Assembly (NCBI GenBank): GCA_903921725.1
Contig: CAIXRA010000025.1
Coordinates: 62,001 to 126,000, forward strand
Source: an uncultured Lentisphaerota bacterium
GTDB taxonomy: Bacteria > Verrucomicrobiota > Lentisphaeria > Oligosphaerales > CAITYL01
Direction: 5' to 3'
Length of the DNA: 64,000 nucleotides
In this document: positions 16,293-25,959 of the stretch, in pieces
How the letters are laid out: every line of letters starts with the position of its first letter
How positions within the stretch are numbered: the stretch's first letter is position 1
Made by a program: the position numbers and the translations under genes
Notes under the pieces: model-generated
What the model saw: the letters and a program-made list of their open reading frames with translations, nothing else
What the model was told of the DNA's origin: nothing
Database searches by the model: none

Positions 16293-18902
16293 ATGAAACC
16301 CTTTTTTACCGTCCTCTCCCTGCTCGTTCTGCTGCTGGCGGGGCCGGCCGCTGACCCGGCGCGGGCCGCGGACGAAACCGTCCGCGCCGGCCGCGTGCTG
16401 GTGGTCGCGAACGGATACAGCCCGGCCTCGGTCGAACTGGCCCGCTACTACATGCTCCGCCGGGGGCTGCCGCCGATGAACCTGCTGCTGGTCTTCCCCG
16501 CGGGAAAACTCAGCGTCACCCCGGAAAATTTCACCGAAAAAATCATGAAGCCCATAAGCCGGCGCTGCGCCCTCCTGGGGGGGCGGAACATCGACTACGT
16601 GGTGCTTTGCCGCGACGTCCCCTACCGCACCGGCGACTTCTCCGCCGCCACCGCCGTCATGTTCGGCGGGGTCAACCGCATCCAGGCCGGCCAGGGCTAC
16701 CACGGGCAGACACGCGCCTTCGAGAGCTGCATCCCCAGCCATTTCATCAATCTACTACCGACCACCATCCTGTCCGCCTACACCATGGACGAAGCCATCG
16801 CCCTCATCGACGCATCCCAGACCGTCTACAACAACCCGAAGACGGCCGGACGCTGGTATTTCTGCGACGGCGCGGGACCGCGCGGCATGCGGAACCCGCA
16901 AATCCCCACCGCCATGGAACTCTTGGACCGCAACGGCATCCGCATCAGCCATGAAACCACGCCCAACGTCGAATCCCGCAGCGACATCCTGGGCCAGTTC
17001 ACCGGCGACGTGTGGCTGAAGCTCGCAGGGAACCGGTATATGCCGGGCTCCATCCTGGACAATCTCACCTCGTACGGCGGCTGCCTGCTGGACAACCGGG
17101 GGCAGGCCGACCTGCTCTCCTTCGTGCAGCACGGCGTCTGCGGCGCCTACGGCGCCGTCTCCGAACCCACCAACAGCCAGGCGCGCTGGGCCGACTATTC
17201 GCTTCCCGTGCGTTACCTCACCGGTTTCTCGCTCGCCGAGGCCTACCTGCAAAGCGTGTTCGACTGGCAGTTCGGAATCGTCGTCGGCGACCCGCTCATG
17301 TCTCCCTTCAACCCGCCGCCCGCGATGGAGATCAAGCTTGAATCGGACCACTTCCCCCCGGGAACCTCCGCCGCCGGACGCCTGCACATCACGGCCCCCA
17401 TTTCCGGGCGCGGCGTTTCCTGGGCCGAACTCTGGCTCAACGACCAGGATCTCCTCCTCACCTACGTCCCCATCGTGCCGCAGGGAACGACGGCCCTGCT
17501 TGAAATCCGAAGCGGCGACCGCCTGCTCTTCAGCCGCAAGATCAACGTGGAGGGCGCCACACGCATGCCCGACCTCCTCCGCGCGTTCGCTGCAGCGTCG
17601 GACGCGCCCGAACGCCTCGAGATCGTGCCCGCGGGAAAACGCGGCGACAAGCTCCTCGTCCGCTGGTTCCCCGACCCCGCCGCAAACCCGGCCGCAACCA
17701 GCTGCACCCTGACCTTCATGGCGGGCCAGAAGGAAATCTGCAGCTTCCCGCAGGCGCTCAAGCCGGCGCCCCTCCTCCAGCGCGGCGTCGTGCTGGATCT
17801 TGGCGATTCCCCGCCCCTGCCGGGCGACTCCGTCACCGTCCGCCTCAAGACCGGGGAAGGGGCAACCGCGACCTTCGCGGCGGGGCAGACCGTCAAGGAG
17901 TTTGCGGATGACCTGGCGGCCAAACTCGGCGCACTGCCCGCATTCGCCCGGGATGCGGCTTGGAGTGCGGAACGCAGGGGCCCCGGCCCCATGCCGTTCG
18001 GCAACATCCCCTCCGCCCAGGTATGGATTGTGCCGCGCCGCGCCGGGGCCGCCGCCGACCCGCCCGTACTCACCACGGAAGTCCGCCGCGCCTCCGCCGA
18101 GTCCCGTTTCGCCTCCAACCTTCCGGAAAAACCGGCGGCAATGGCCGTCCCCGTCGCGCTTCTGGCCGAGACCGTTCTCCAGCCGTTCTGGCCGCTCAAC
18201 CGCATCGAGACGGCGTTTAAGACGCCGGCGGCGCGCCAATGGACGGGACGCAACGAGCTGCGCCTCATCGCCGGAACCCCGTCGGGCGCCGAAACGTTCA
18301 CCACCGCAACCTTTGACGTCGGGGGTGCCGACATCAACCCCGCCTTTACCGTCCGCACCCCGATCCTCTGCATGAAGGATGAGCTGCAGCTCGAATTCAC
18401 GCCCGGCCCCGGACTGGCCGGCGCCATCCCCGAACTCCTGGTGGACGGCCGGACCGCCTGCACCTGGGAGGCGGGCGCTCGCCGGGGAAGCCTGCGTGCG
18501 GCCCTGCCGCACATCGCCCCGGGCACACACCAGCTTCAGGTGCAGTGGATTGCCGATGCACGGCCGCGCTCGCCGGTCATGCCGTTCATTCCGCTCGCCC
18601 GCGCCGCGCCGCAGCACATCTTCGTGAAGCATCCGCTGCTGGAGGACACTGCGTTCACCCCGAAGCAGGCGACGGCCGGCAAGCCCTTCACGCTCTATAT
18701 CACCGGCGGACCCTATTTCCACGCTGGCGTCCGACTCCTGCTTGACGGCCGGCCGCTGGAACTGCGGCGTCACCAGCAGGTCGGTAGCCAGTGGATGGCG
18801 GATGTGCCCGCTCTCGCACCGGGTCCGCACACCTTCGCCGTCGAGGGGAACCCCGCCCGCGATGCCGGCGGGCAGTTCCCCGACGTGCTGGTCGTGAAAT
18901 GA
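16293..18902 (+). CDS. TIGR03790-family secreted protein of unknown function
   Basis: Exported protein of 869 residues with a signal peptide (1-25). The first 350 residues match the TIGR03790 family: VLVVANGYSPASVELARYYMLRRGLP, NIDYVVLCRDVPYRTG and a Ser/Gly-rich region with SYGGCLLDNRG. The family is mostly seen in Planctomycetes, Verrucomicrobia and relatives and has no known activity. The C-terminal 500 residues form beta-rich segments that resemble Ig-like or carbohydrate-binding modules but match nothing I can name. AGGA lies before ATG 16293. Its stop is 10 bp from the stop of the convergent PurF-like gene. Confidence 0.85.
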   Translation: MKPFFTVLSLLVLLLAGPAADPARAADETVRAGRVLVVANGYSPASVELARYYMLRRGLPPMNLLLVFPAGKLSVTPENFTEKIMKPISRRCALLGGRNIDYVVLCRDVPYRTGDFSAATAVMFGGVNRIQAGQGYHGQTRAFESCIPSHFINLLPTTILSAYTMDEAIALIDASQTVYNNPKTAGRWYFCDGAGPRGMRNPQIPTAMELLDRNGIRISHETTPNVESRSDILGQFTGDVWLKLAGNRYMPGSILDNLTSYGGCLLDNRGQADLLSFVQHGVCGAYGAVSEPTNSQARWADYSLPVRYLTGFSLAEAYLQSVFDWQFGIVVGDPLMSPFNPPPAMEIKLESDHFPPGTSAAGRLHITAPISGRGVSWAELWLNDQDLLLTYVPIVPQGTTALLEIRSGDRLLFSRKINVEGATRMPDLLRAFAAASDAPERLEIVPAGKRGDKLLVRWFPDPAANPAATSCTLTFMAGQKEICSFPQALKPAPLLQRGVVLDLGDSPPLPGDSVTVRLKTGEGATATFAAGQTVKEFADDLAAKLGALPAFARDAAWSAERRGPGPMPFGNIPSAQVWIVPRRAGAAADPPVLTTEVRRASAESRFASNLPEKPAAMAVPVALLAETVLQPFWPLNRIETAFKTPAARQWTGRNELRLIAGTPSGAETFTTATFDVGGADINPAFTVRTPILCMKDELQLEFTPGPGLAGAIPELLVDGRTACTWEAGARRGSLRAALPHIAPGTHQLQVQWIADARPRSPVMPFIPLARAAPQHIFVKHPLLEDTAFTPKQATAGKPFTLYITGGPYFHAGVRLLLDGRPLELRRHQQVGSQWMADVPALAPGPHTFAVEGNPARDAGGQFPDVLVVK

Positions 18903-18912
18903 CGGACGGCGC

Positions 18913-20313
18913 CTACTCGCGCCCCGTCCAGCAGTAGGTGCAGAGGTTTTCCTGGGGAATGCCGACCAGCGAGGTCAGGTCCCCGATTTCCAGATATTTC
19001 AGCGAGGTGAGATTCAGGCTTCGCTTGATCCAGTCCACCATTGCGGCGTGCTTGTCGGATGTCGCGTCCACATACGCGTCAAGGTCCGTCTCGATGTCCC
19101 CCTGCAGCGCCATCATCGCCTTTCGCCCGGCCAGTTCCTTGAGCCCCTTGGAGCGCGAGAAGTTGAGGTACTTGCAGCCGAACATGAGCGGCGGACAGCC
19201 GGGGCGCATGTGGAACTCCTTGGCGCCGCAGGCGTAGACGCGGTTGACCGTGTCCTGGAGCTGCGTCCCGCGCACGATGGAATCCTCGCAGAAGAGCAGG
19301 CGCTTGCCGCGGATGAGCTGTTCGATCGGCAGCAGCTTCATGCGGGCCACCAGGTCGCGCATGGATTGGTTCGGCGGCATGAAGCTGCGCGGCCAGGTCG
19401 GCGTGTATTTTACGAACGGGCGGCCGAACGGCACCTTCGCCTCGTCCGCGTAGCCGATGGAGCAGCCGGTGCCGGAATCCGGCACGCCGCCGACCATGTC
19501 CACCTCCACGTTGTCCTTGCGGGCCAGGCAGGCGCCGCAGCGGTAGCGGAACTCCTCCGCGTTCACGCCCTCGTAACAACTCGACGGGAATCCAAAATAA
19601 ACCCACAGAAAGGTGCAGATGCGCATCTTCTTCCCCGGCGCCTTGACCTGCTCCACGCCGTCCGGCGTGATGAATACGACCTCGCCGGGCCCAAGCTCGC
19701 GCAGCGGCTTGTAGTCGAGGTTCGGCATCGCGCAGCTCTCGAACGTCGCGCAATAGGCGCCGTCTTTCTGCCCCAGGACGACGGGCGTGCGGCCGTACTT
19801 GTCGCGGGCGGCATAAATCCCCTTGTCCGTCAGCAGCAGCAGCGAGCAGGAGCCGACAATCTCCTCCTGCATCCGCGCGATGCCGGAGACGAAGTCGTCC
19901 TCCTGGTTGATCAGCGCCGCGATCAGCTCGGTCTGGTTGATGTCATGGTCCGCAAGCTCCGTAAAGTGCGCCGAACGATCCGCCGTCAGCTTCTTCACCA
20001 GCTCCGCGCTGTTCTTCACCGCTCCCACCGAGACGATGGCAAACGTGCCAAGATGCGAATGGAAGGTGACCGGCTGATCCTCGTAGTCGCTGATCACGCC
20101 GATGCCGATGCGCCCCCCCATTTTATCCAGATCGTCCTGAAATTTGGGCCGGAACTGCGCGTTGGAGATATCATGAATGCGCCGGACGAATTCCTTGCCG
20201 TTGTGGACAATCATCCCGCCGCGGCGCGTGCCGAGATGCGAGTGGTAATCCGTCCCGAAAAACAAATCCGTGCTGCAGTCATCCCTTGACGCGACACCAA
20301 AAAATCCGCCCAT
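18913..20313 (-). CDS. Amidophosphoribosyltransferase-like protein lacking the N-terminal cysteine
   Basis: PurF homologue of 466 residues. The C-terminal phosphoribosyltransferase domain is intact, with the PRPP loop LLFCEDSIVRGTQL. The N-terminal glutaminase domain starts MGGFFGVAS, so the catalytic Cys2 of PurF (MCG) is replaced by Gly. Cysteines in RCGACLARKD and LCTYC near the ends could bind an Fe-S cluster as in Bacillus PurF. Similar MGGFFG proteins occur in Bacteroidetes and Clostridia beside a normal PurF. It may use free ammonia or a partner glutaminase, or be regulatory; that is inference. Start ATG 20313 has a G-rich ribosome site, and no upstream Cys start is available. Confidence 0.88.
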   Translation of the reverse strand: MGGFFGVASRDDCSTDLFFGTDYHSHLGTRRGGMIVHNGKEFVRRIHDISNAQFRPKFQDDLDKMGGRIGIGVISDYEDQPVTFHSHLGTFAIVSVGAVKNSAELVKKLTADRSAHFTELADHDINQTELIAALINQEDDFVSGIARMQEEIVGSCSLLLLTDKGIYAARDKYGRTPVVLGQKDGAYCATFESCAMPNLDYKPLRELGPGEVVFITPDGVEQVKAPGKKMRICTFLWVYFGFPSSCYEGVNAEEFRYRCGACLARKDNVEVDMVGGVPDSGTGCSIGYADEAKVPFGRPFVKYTPTWPRSFMPPNQSMRDLVARMKLLPIEQLIRGKRLLFCEDSIVRGTQLQDTVNRVYACGAKEFHMRPGCPPLMFGCKYLNFSRSKGLKELAGRKAMMALQGDIETDLDAYVDATSDKHAAMVDWIKRSLNLTSLKYLEIGDLTSLVGIPQENLCTYCWTGRE

Positions 20314-20488
20314 GGTTCAGCCCCCCTTGTTCCCGATTGTGATGTTGCCTGTTTTCCGTTGCAATCCGTGAGATCGTTTTATTGGGAACCCTGAACCGGC
20401 TTGTCCGATCCGATCCGCCGCCCGCGAGCATTCCGCGCCGCACATTTTGCATTCAATGCGTAACACGCAACGGTCACTCCGGGCGGCG

Positions 20489-21538
20489 TCATTTCACCGG
20501 CGGCAGGAAGCGGTACACGGTCTGCGAACGGCAGGTCTGGCCGGGGCGCAGGATACAGGAGGGGAAGTTCGCCTTGTTGGCGGAATCCGGGTAATGCTGC
20601 GTCTCCAGCGCCAACCCGGCGTAGTGCGGGAAGAGCTTGCCGCCGCGCCCCTTCGTGCCCGCCAGGTAATACCCAGTGTAAAGCTGGACGCCCGGCTCGG
20701 TGGTCAGACACTCCATCAGCCGGCCGCTGCGCGGCTCGTACACGCGCGCCGCCAGCGCCAGCCGGCCGTCCTGGCTGTTGTCCAGCGCGAAATTATTGTC
20801 GTAACCGACAGGGGACGCCTCTTCCAAACGCGCGCCGATGGCGAACGGCTTGCGGAAGTCCAGCGCGCTGCCGGAGACGCTGCTGATCTCACCGGTCGGA
20901 ATCAGACTCCCGTCAACCGGCGTATGCCGTCCGGCAACAAGGGTCAGCTCATGTCCGTGCACCGTCTCCTCGAGGCCGGCGGAGAGGTTGAAATAGCTGT
21001 GGTTTGTGATGTTCAACGGGGTCGCCTTGTCGGCCGATGCCTCGTAGCGAAGAGCCAGCTCATTCTGCGCGGTCAGCGAATAGGTCACGGAAACGGAAAG
21101 ATTGCCGGGATACCCCTCCTCGCCGTCACGGCTCTGGTACGAGAAGGTCACCGACTCGCCGTCCATCCCCGCCATCCCCTTCCACAACACCTTGTCGAAC
21201 CCCTTGAGGCCGCCGTGGAGGTGGTTCGGTCCGTTGTTGACGGCAAGCACGTACTCCTTGCCGTCCAAGGAGAAACGGCCGTTGGCAATCCGGTTGGCGA
21301 CACGGCCGCAGACCGCGCCGAGATACGGCGCGTTGCCGGTGACATACTCATGCAGGGTGTCAAAACCCAGCGTCACGTCGCCCAGGCGGCCGCCGCGGTC
21401 CGGCGTTTCCAGGGAGACCAGGATCGCGCCGTACTCGCAAACCCGGGCGCGGATGCCGGAGGCGTTGGTCAGGGTGAAGAGGCGGACCTCGCGTCCGTCC
21501 GGCATCGTTCCGAACACGGTCTCAGACAACATCTGCAT
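20489..21538 (-). CDS. galM: Aldose 1-epimerase (galactose mutarotase)
   Basis: Interconverts alpha and beta anomers of galactose or glucose, first step of the Leloir pathway. 349 residues, normal length. Catalytic His residues lie in NHLHGG and NHSYFN and the catalytic Glu in ALETQHYPD. No signal peptide, so cytoplasmic. ATG 21538 and ATG 21532 are both possible; AGAGG favours the second. It lies between the FloA gene and the PurF-like gene on the same strand, while a galactokinase-like gene is 4.4 kb upstream. Confidence 0.95.
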   Translation of the reverse strand: MQMLSETVFGTMPDGREVRLFTLTNASGIRARVCEYGAILVSLETPDRGGRLGDVTLGFDTLHEYVTGNAPYLGAVCGRVANRIANGRFSLDGKEYVLAVNNGPNHLHGGLKGFDKVLWKGMAGMDGESVTFSYQSRDGEEGYPGNLSVSVTYSLTAQNELALRYEASADKATPLNITNHSYFNLSAGLEETVHGHELTLVAGRHTPVDGSLIPTGEISSVSGSALDFRKPFAIGARLEEASPVGYDNNFALDNSQDGRLALAARVYEPRSGRLMECLTTEPGVQLYTGYYLAGTKGRGGKLFPHYAGLALETQHYPDSANKANFPSCILRPGQTCRSQTVYRFLPPVK

Positions 21539-21649
21539 TCCTCTGCGGTTTTTGCGCGCGCCTCACGGCCAGGGAGACGGGAACCCGCCCGCCGGCCGCG
21601 TCATGGTTGTGTCGTTGGATGTGAAGTGTCGAGCGCTTTCCCCGCTGCA

Positions 21650-22657
21650 TTACGTCTTGACCGCATCCTCGCCGCCGACGATGCTGGTGCGCATGTCGGT
21701 GTCGGCCTTGATGTTCTCCATGCGGTAGTAGTCGAGCACGCCGAGGTTGCCGTCACGCAGCGCCGATGCGGTGGCCAGCGGCACCTCCGCCTGGGCGGCG
21801 ACGAGCTTGGCCTGCATCTCCTGAACGCGCGCCTTCATCTCCTGCTCGGTGGCGACGGCGGCGGCGCGGCGGACTTCGGCGCGGGCCTGGGCGACGCGCT
21901 TGTCGGCCTCGGCCTGGTCGGCCTGAAGGCGGGCGCCGATATTGTCGCCGACATCCACGTCGGCAATGTCGATGGAAAGGATTTCAAAGGCCGTGCCGCT
22001 GTCCAATCCCTTCTGCAGCACGCGCTTGGAGATCATGTCCGGATTCTCAAGCACTTCCTTGTAGCTGCCGGCCGAACCGATGGCGGTGACGATGCCCTCG
22101 CCGACGCGGGCGATGATGGTCTCTTCCGTGGCGCCGCCGACGAGGCGTTCCAGGTTTGCGCGGACCGTCACGCGGGCCTTGACCTTCACCTGGATGCCGT
22201 CCTTCGCCACGGCATCAATCGTCAGGCGGCCTTTGCTGGGATCCGGGCAGTCGATGACGCGCGGATTGACGCTGACGCGCACGGCGTCGAACACATCGCG
22301 CCCCGCCAGGTCGATCGCCGCCGCGCGCTGGAAGTTCAGCGCGATGCCGGCTTTGTCCGCCGCAATCAGCGCGTTCACCACGCTCAACACGTCGCCACCC
22401 GCCAGGAAATGGGCTTCCAGCGCCGAGGTCTCAACCTCCATTAGACCCGCCTTCTTGAGACGGATCACGGCCTCGACAATCAGGTGCGGCGGGACGCGGC
22501 GCAGCTTCATGCCGATCAGCGTCCCGAACGAAACGTGCGCCTTGGAAAACAGCGCGCGAATCCACACGTTGAAGAAATAGATGAACACGAAGAAGACGAC
22601 CAGGCCGAAGGCGATGGCGGCGATAATGAGGATGGTTATGATGGAGTTGTCTGGCAT
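21650..22657 (-). CDS. floA: Flotillin-like membrane microdomain protein FloA
   Basis: Scaffold of bacterial membrane microdomains. 335 residues, typical for FloA (YqfA). An N-terminal membrane helix (about 6-30) is followed by the SPFH-like domain ([44 protein letters not shown]) and an Ala/Glu-rich coiled coil (about 235-295) that drives oligomerisation. It follows an NfeD gene on the same strand; the NfeD-FloA pairing is the usual one. AGGAA precedes ATG 22657. Confidence 0.95.
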   Translation of the reverse strand: MPDNSIITILIIAAIAFGLVVFFVFIYFFNVWIRALFSKAHVSFGTLIGMKLRRVPPHLIVEAVIRLKKAGLMEVETSALEAHFLAGGDVLSVVNALIAADKAGIALNFQRAAAIDLAGRDVFDAVRVSVNPRVIDCPDPSKGRLTIDAVAKDGIQVKVKARVTVRANLERLVGGATEETIIARVGEGIVTAIGSAGSYKEVLENPDMISKRVLQKGLDSGTAFEILSIDIADVDVGDNIGARLQADQAEADKRVAQARAEVRRAAAVATEQEMKARVQEMQAKLVAAQAEVPLATASALRDGNLGVLDYYRMENIKADTDMRTSIVGGEDAVKT

Positions 22658-22738
22658 GGCGCGGTTCCTTTCCTCGGTTCGTTGTGCTGATCAAGTGCTG
22701 GATGCTATTCGTGCGGCCGGTTCCGGACGCGGTGCCGG

Positions 22739-23221
22739 TCACCCCTTCTTCACGGGCGCGACCACGATGCGGTTGCCCTCAACCTCGACGACCTCGACCG
22801 GTGTGCCGGCGTCAATCATGTCGCCGCGGGTCACGACGTCGATGCGCCGCCCGTCGATCGTGGCGATGCCGGCGGGGCGCAGCATGGACTGCGCCGTGCC
22901 GGACTTGCCGAGCAACGCCTCCTGCGTCTTGTCGAAGCCGTGCCAGTCCCCCGCGTCCTTCTGCAAGATCATCCGCTTCCCCATCCCGGAACGGGGGAAA
23001 TACTTGAACCACAGCGCGAACATGGTGACGGCGGCGGCAAGGACGCAGACGAGCAGGGTAAAGCCGAACACGGCACCGTGGGGCGGCAGAAAGGCCGCCA
23101 CGACAGCGACGGCGAGGATGATGCCTCCGGTGATGCCAATCACCGCGCCAGGCACGAAAATTTCCGCCAGCAGCAGCAGCAGTCCGACCACCGCCAGGCC
23201 AATGATCCATTCCGTCGCCAT
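22739..23221 (-). CDS. NfeD-family membrane protein
   Basis: Partner of the flotillin-like protein, which follows 81 bp downstream. From ATG 23221 (GGGAG upstream) it has 160 residues. There are three to four membrane helices (about 3-75) and a C-terminal OB-fold domain (about 100-160) with GKSGTAQSMLRPAGIA and DAGTPVEVVEVEGNRIVV, diagnostic of NfeD. It lacks the long serine-protease domain, so it is the short NfeD1b type. An upstream start at 23317 would add 32 basic residues and is less likely. Confidence 0.93.
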   Translation of the reverse strand: MATEWIIGLAVVGLLLLLAEIFVPGAVIGITGGIILAVAVVAAFLPPHGAVFGFTLLVCVLAAAVTMFALWFKYFPRSGMGKRMILQKDAGDWHGFDKTQEALLGKSGTAQSMLRPAGIATIDGRRIDVVTRGDMIDAGTPVEVVEVEGNRIVVAPVKKG

Positions 23222-23313
23222 CCGCAAACTCTCCCGCCGCATGCCCGCATCCGTCCGGCGCCGCCGGAAACCGTGCAGGATTGAACCTAACCTTAACCAC
23301 CCCGCTCCGCTTT

Positions 23314-24771
23314 TCAACCCGGGGCCCGCAGGGAATCCGGATCCGCCGCCGGCAGTTCAAACCAGAATGTCGCCCCCTGCAGCGTGCTGTCGTAGCCGAT
23401 GCGTCCGCCCATGCCGCCGATGATGCGGCGGCAGATGTACAGCCCCAAGCCGGTGCCCTTCGGGCGCGTGCTCACAAACGGGTCGAAGATGTCCGTCCCG
23501 GAATCCGGCAGCACGACGCCCGGCCCGCTGTCCGCCACGGAGAAGCGGATGAAAGCGCCGTCCTCCACGGAACCGGGGGCGGGCGCCGCGGAGAGCCGGA
23601 TCCGGCCTCCGTCGGTCATCGCCTCGACGGCGTTCAGCACCAGGTTCAAGATGACCTGCCGCGCCTTGTTGGCGTCGCCGCGCACGGCGGGAAGGCCGGG
23701 TGCGAACTCCGCAACGGCCGTCACGCGGCCGTGCCGCAGCCGCCCCTCCAGCAGCGCCAGCACCGAGCGCGCCGCCTCCTCAAGCCGCACCGGCGCGCCG
23801 TCGTTCTCGCGGGAACCCGCCGCGCCGGCGCCCGAGGCCAGCCCGAGCAGTTCCTGGAGATAAAGATCCATCCGCTCCACCTCGCGGATGATCAGCGCCA
23901 GCGACTGCGCCGTCTCCGGCGGCGCGCCATCCGCCACAAGCTGTGCGTTCATCTTGATGCCGCTGAGCGGGTTGCGGAGTTCGTGGACAACGGACGCCGA
24001 GAGCCGGCCAAGAGCCGCGAGCTGCGCCGTCCGCGCCAACTGCTCCCTTGACTGTTCCAGCTGCCGCAGCAGACCGCGGAACGCACAGGCAAACTGTTCG
24101 ATCTCCGCCGGCGCACCCGGGGGAACCGTCACGTCGAGCGCACACCCGTCGTTCCCGGTGCCGTCCTCCACCTTCCGCGACAGACCGGATATTTGCCCGG
24201 CCAGGGAGAGCACGGGGCGCGTCAGCGAAAGAGAGAGCCACAGCCCCAGCAGTGTCGCCGCCGCCACCGCCGCCGCCGTGGCGAGCAGGATGCGCTGCGC
24301 CGCATGACGCCGCTCCTGCGCCAGCCAGCTCTTGGATGTGAGCAGGCAGAGGCGGACGGCACCGCCCTCGTCCGGCTGCACCGCGGTGGATGCGGAGCTC
24401 ACGCTGTAGGCCAGGCCGCCGAGCCGCACCTCCGCGGGAATCCCGTCTGCCTCCCGCACTTGGCGGAGGAATTCCGCGCGCGCCGCCGCGTCCAGGCTCG
24501 AAGCCAGCAGTTTTGCGGCCCGCCCGCCGTCATCCGCGAACGCGCACACGTCGCCGCCCAGGATCGTCTTCAGCCGCACCAGGAGCATGTCCGTGACCGG
24601 CACATGCATCTGTCCGGCCAGCGTGGCGGCGTGGCGGACCGCATCATTCGTGTAGCGCGTCTCCACCAGTTGGCCGGCGGCGTGGATCCCGACCCAGCCG
24701 ACGGAGATCCCGACCGCCAGCACCAGCAGGTTCACCACCGTCAGCATTCGCGTGCGGATTGTCCAGCGCAT
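23314..24771 (-). CDS. Two-component sensor histidine kinase with periplasmic domain
   Basis: Membrane sensor of 485 residues. Membrane helix 1 (about 10-30), a periplasmic domain (31-160), helix 2 (about 162-184), HAMP linker, HisKA with VVHELRNPLSGIK and HATPase with LNLVLNAVEAM, DSGPGV and GTGLGLYICRRI. It resembles NtrB/AtoS-like kinases, which usually pair with sigma-54 activators, but no response regulator gene is in the neighbourhood. It lies in a minus-strand run upstream of nfeD-floA and downstream of two small unknown genes. Confidence 0.92.
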   Translation of the reverse strand: MRWTIRTRMLTVVNLLVLAVGISVGWVGIHAAGQLVETRYTNDAVRHAATLAGQMHVPVTDMLLVRLKTILGGDVCAFADDGGRAAKLLASSLDAAARAEFLRQVREADGIPAEVRLGGLAYSVSSASTAVQPDEGGAVRLCLLTSKSWLAQERRHAAQRILLATAAAVAAATLLGLWLSLSLTRPVLSLAGQISGLSRKVEDGTGNDGCALDVTVPPGAPAEIEQFACAFRGLLRQLEQSREQLARTAQLAALGRLSASVVHELRNPLSGIKMNAQLVADGAPPETAQSLALIIREVERMDLYLQELLGLASGAGAAGSRENDGAPVRLEEAARSVLALLEGRLRHGRVTAVAEFAPGLPAVRGDANKARQVILNLVLNAVEAMTDGGRIRLSAAPAPGSVEDGAFIRFSVADSGPGVVLPDSGTDIFDPFVSTRPKGTGLGLYICRRIIGGMGGRIGYDSTLQGATFWFELPAADPDSLRAPG

Positions 24772-24814
24772 GAGGGGCCCCTCGCTCCCGTGGTGGCCCG
24801 TGCCGCCCCGGCAA

Positions 24815-25141
24815 TCATTCAGACAAAAAGGCGTCGTCCGCTCCGCCTCCGAACCCTTCCGGCTTCGGATTTAGGTCGATGCGCGGGTCGGTGCGGACCA
24901 GGACGAAATAGTCGGCGTCGCCGAGCATCTCCGTGCCGTCGTTGGGTTGGATCATACCGTAGGCCGAACCGGGAACCTGAAACTCGCCGCCACCAGCCGC
25001 CACCACATGGAGCCGTCCGCCGCGGCGGATGTCGGCGCGGCCGCGGAAGCATTGGAACTGCATCCGGCCCGCGGCCTCGTCCAGCACCTTCACAAAGACC
25101 ACGCAGAACTTCCGCCCCTCAAGATGATCAAGCGAACCCAT
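24815..25141 (-). CDS. Small protein of unknown function
   Basis: Protein of 108 residues, no family recognised. It has no signal peptide or membrane helix; the sequence alternates beta-like segments (KFCVVFVKVLD, RLHVVAAGGGEFQVPG, DYFVLVRTDP) and ends with an acidic, Gly-rich tail. ATG 25141 begins 11 bases after the stop of the upstream membrane-anchored protein, with AAGGG at a proper distance, so the two are co-transcribed and may act together. Confidence 0.65.
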   Translation of the reverse strand: MGSLDHLEGRKFCVVFVKVLDEAAGRMQFQCFRGRADIRRGGRLHVVAAGGGEFQVPGSAYGMIQPNDGTEMLGDADYFVLVRTDPRIDLNPKPEGFGGGADDAFLSE

Positions 25142-25152
25142 TGTCCAGTCCC

Positions 25153-25884
25153 TTACAGGTCGTAGCCGCGGGGACGGCCGAGGATTTCGGTGAGGACGAC
25201 GGCCTGGCGCATCGAGGACGGCGTCATGCGGATGCGGTACGGCACCCGGACGCGGCCCGCGGAGACCGACGGGCGCGACGACGACGGACGGAGGCCGCCG
25301 CGGCCCGCCACGGCGACGGGGACCGCGACCTGGGGCGGCTGCGGCGCATCGGGAACCGTGTTCGGCGGCGGTGCGGTGCGGATTTCCATCGTGCGGAACG
25401 TCGGCAGGTCCTCGCTCGTCCATTCGTCCACATGCGTGTGCAGGCCGCCTCCCGGCGCCTCACCCGCAGCCCTCATCGGCGCGGCGGCCTGGTCGTCCAT
25501 GTCGGACAGCGGTCCTCTGGTGGACGGACGCGGGGAAACGCGGGCGCGGGCTGACGGCGAGGCTGGCATCGAGAGCGGTTGCGCTTTCCGCACGGGGTGC
25601 GGACGGAAGGGTGCGGCGGGGACGTCCATCGTTTCGCGGCGCGGGGGCTGGGCCTCCTCGCGGCGGCGGAACTCCGGAAGCGGCGGTGGAAGATCCGGGC
25701 GGGCGGACGGACGCGGGAGCGTCTGCGGCTGTTTCCAATCCTCCTTGTCGGCGGCCGACGGCGTGGTGGTGGAGTCCTCGTCGCGGGCGGCCTGCTGCTC
25801 GCGGACGCGCTGGACAACCCAGTTGATGGCGACGACGATGCCGACAATCACAAAGACAATGATGTCGAAGCCGGCGGTCTGCAT
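25153..25884 (-). CDS. Membrane-anchored proline/arginine-rich protein
   Basis: Protein of 243 residues with one N-terminal membrane helix (about 6-24, IIVFVIVGIVVAINWVV), a long disordered Pro/Arg-rich middle (40-205) and a short conserved-looking C-terminus, MRQAVVLTEILGRPRGYDL. I recall this kind of tail in hypothetical membrane proteins of PVC bacteria, where it ends the protein after a disordered linker; this should be checked. Function unknown. GGGGGAG precedes ATG 25884. It is co-directional with the galactokinase-like gene 75 bp upstream. Confidence 0.75.
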   Translation of the reverse strand: MQTAGFDIIVFVIVGIVVAINWVVQRVREQQAARDEDSTTTPSAADKEDWKQPQTLPRPSARPDLPPPLPEFRRREEAQPPRRETMDVPAAPFRPHPVRKAQPLSMPASPSARARVSPRPSTRGPLSDMDDQAAAPMRAAGEAPGGGLHTHVDEWTSEDLPTFRTMEIRTAPPPNTVPDAPQPPQVAVPVAVAGRGGLRPSSSRPSVSAGRVRVPYRIRMTPSSMRQAVVLTEILGRPRGYDL

Positions 25885-25959
25885 GGGCGGGCTCCCCCAG
25901 TAATGATCAACCGTTGACCGTTTACGAATTCACACCTAAACCGGCATGATGCACGCAGG

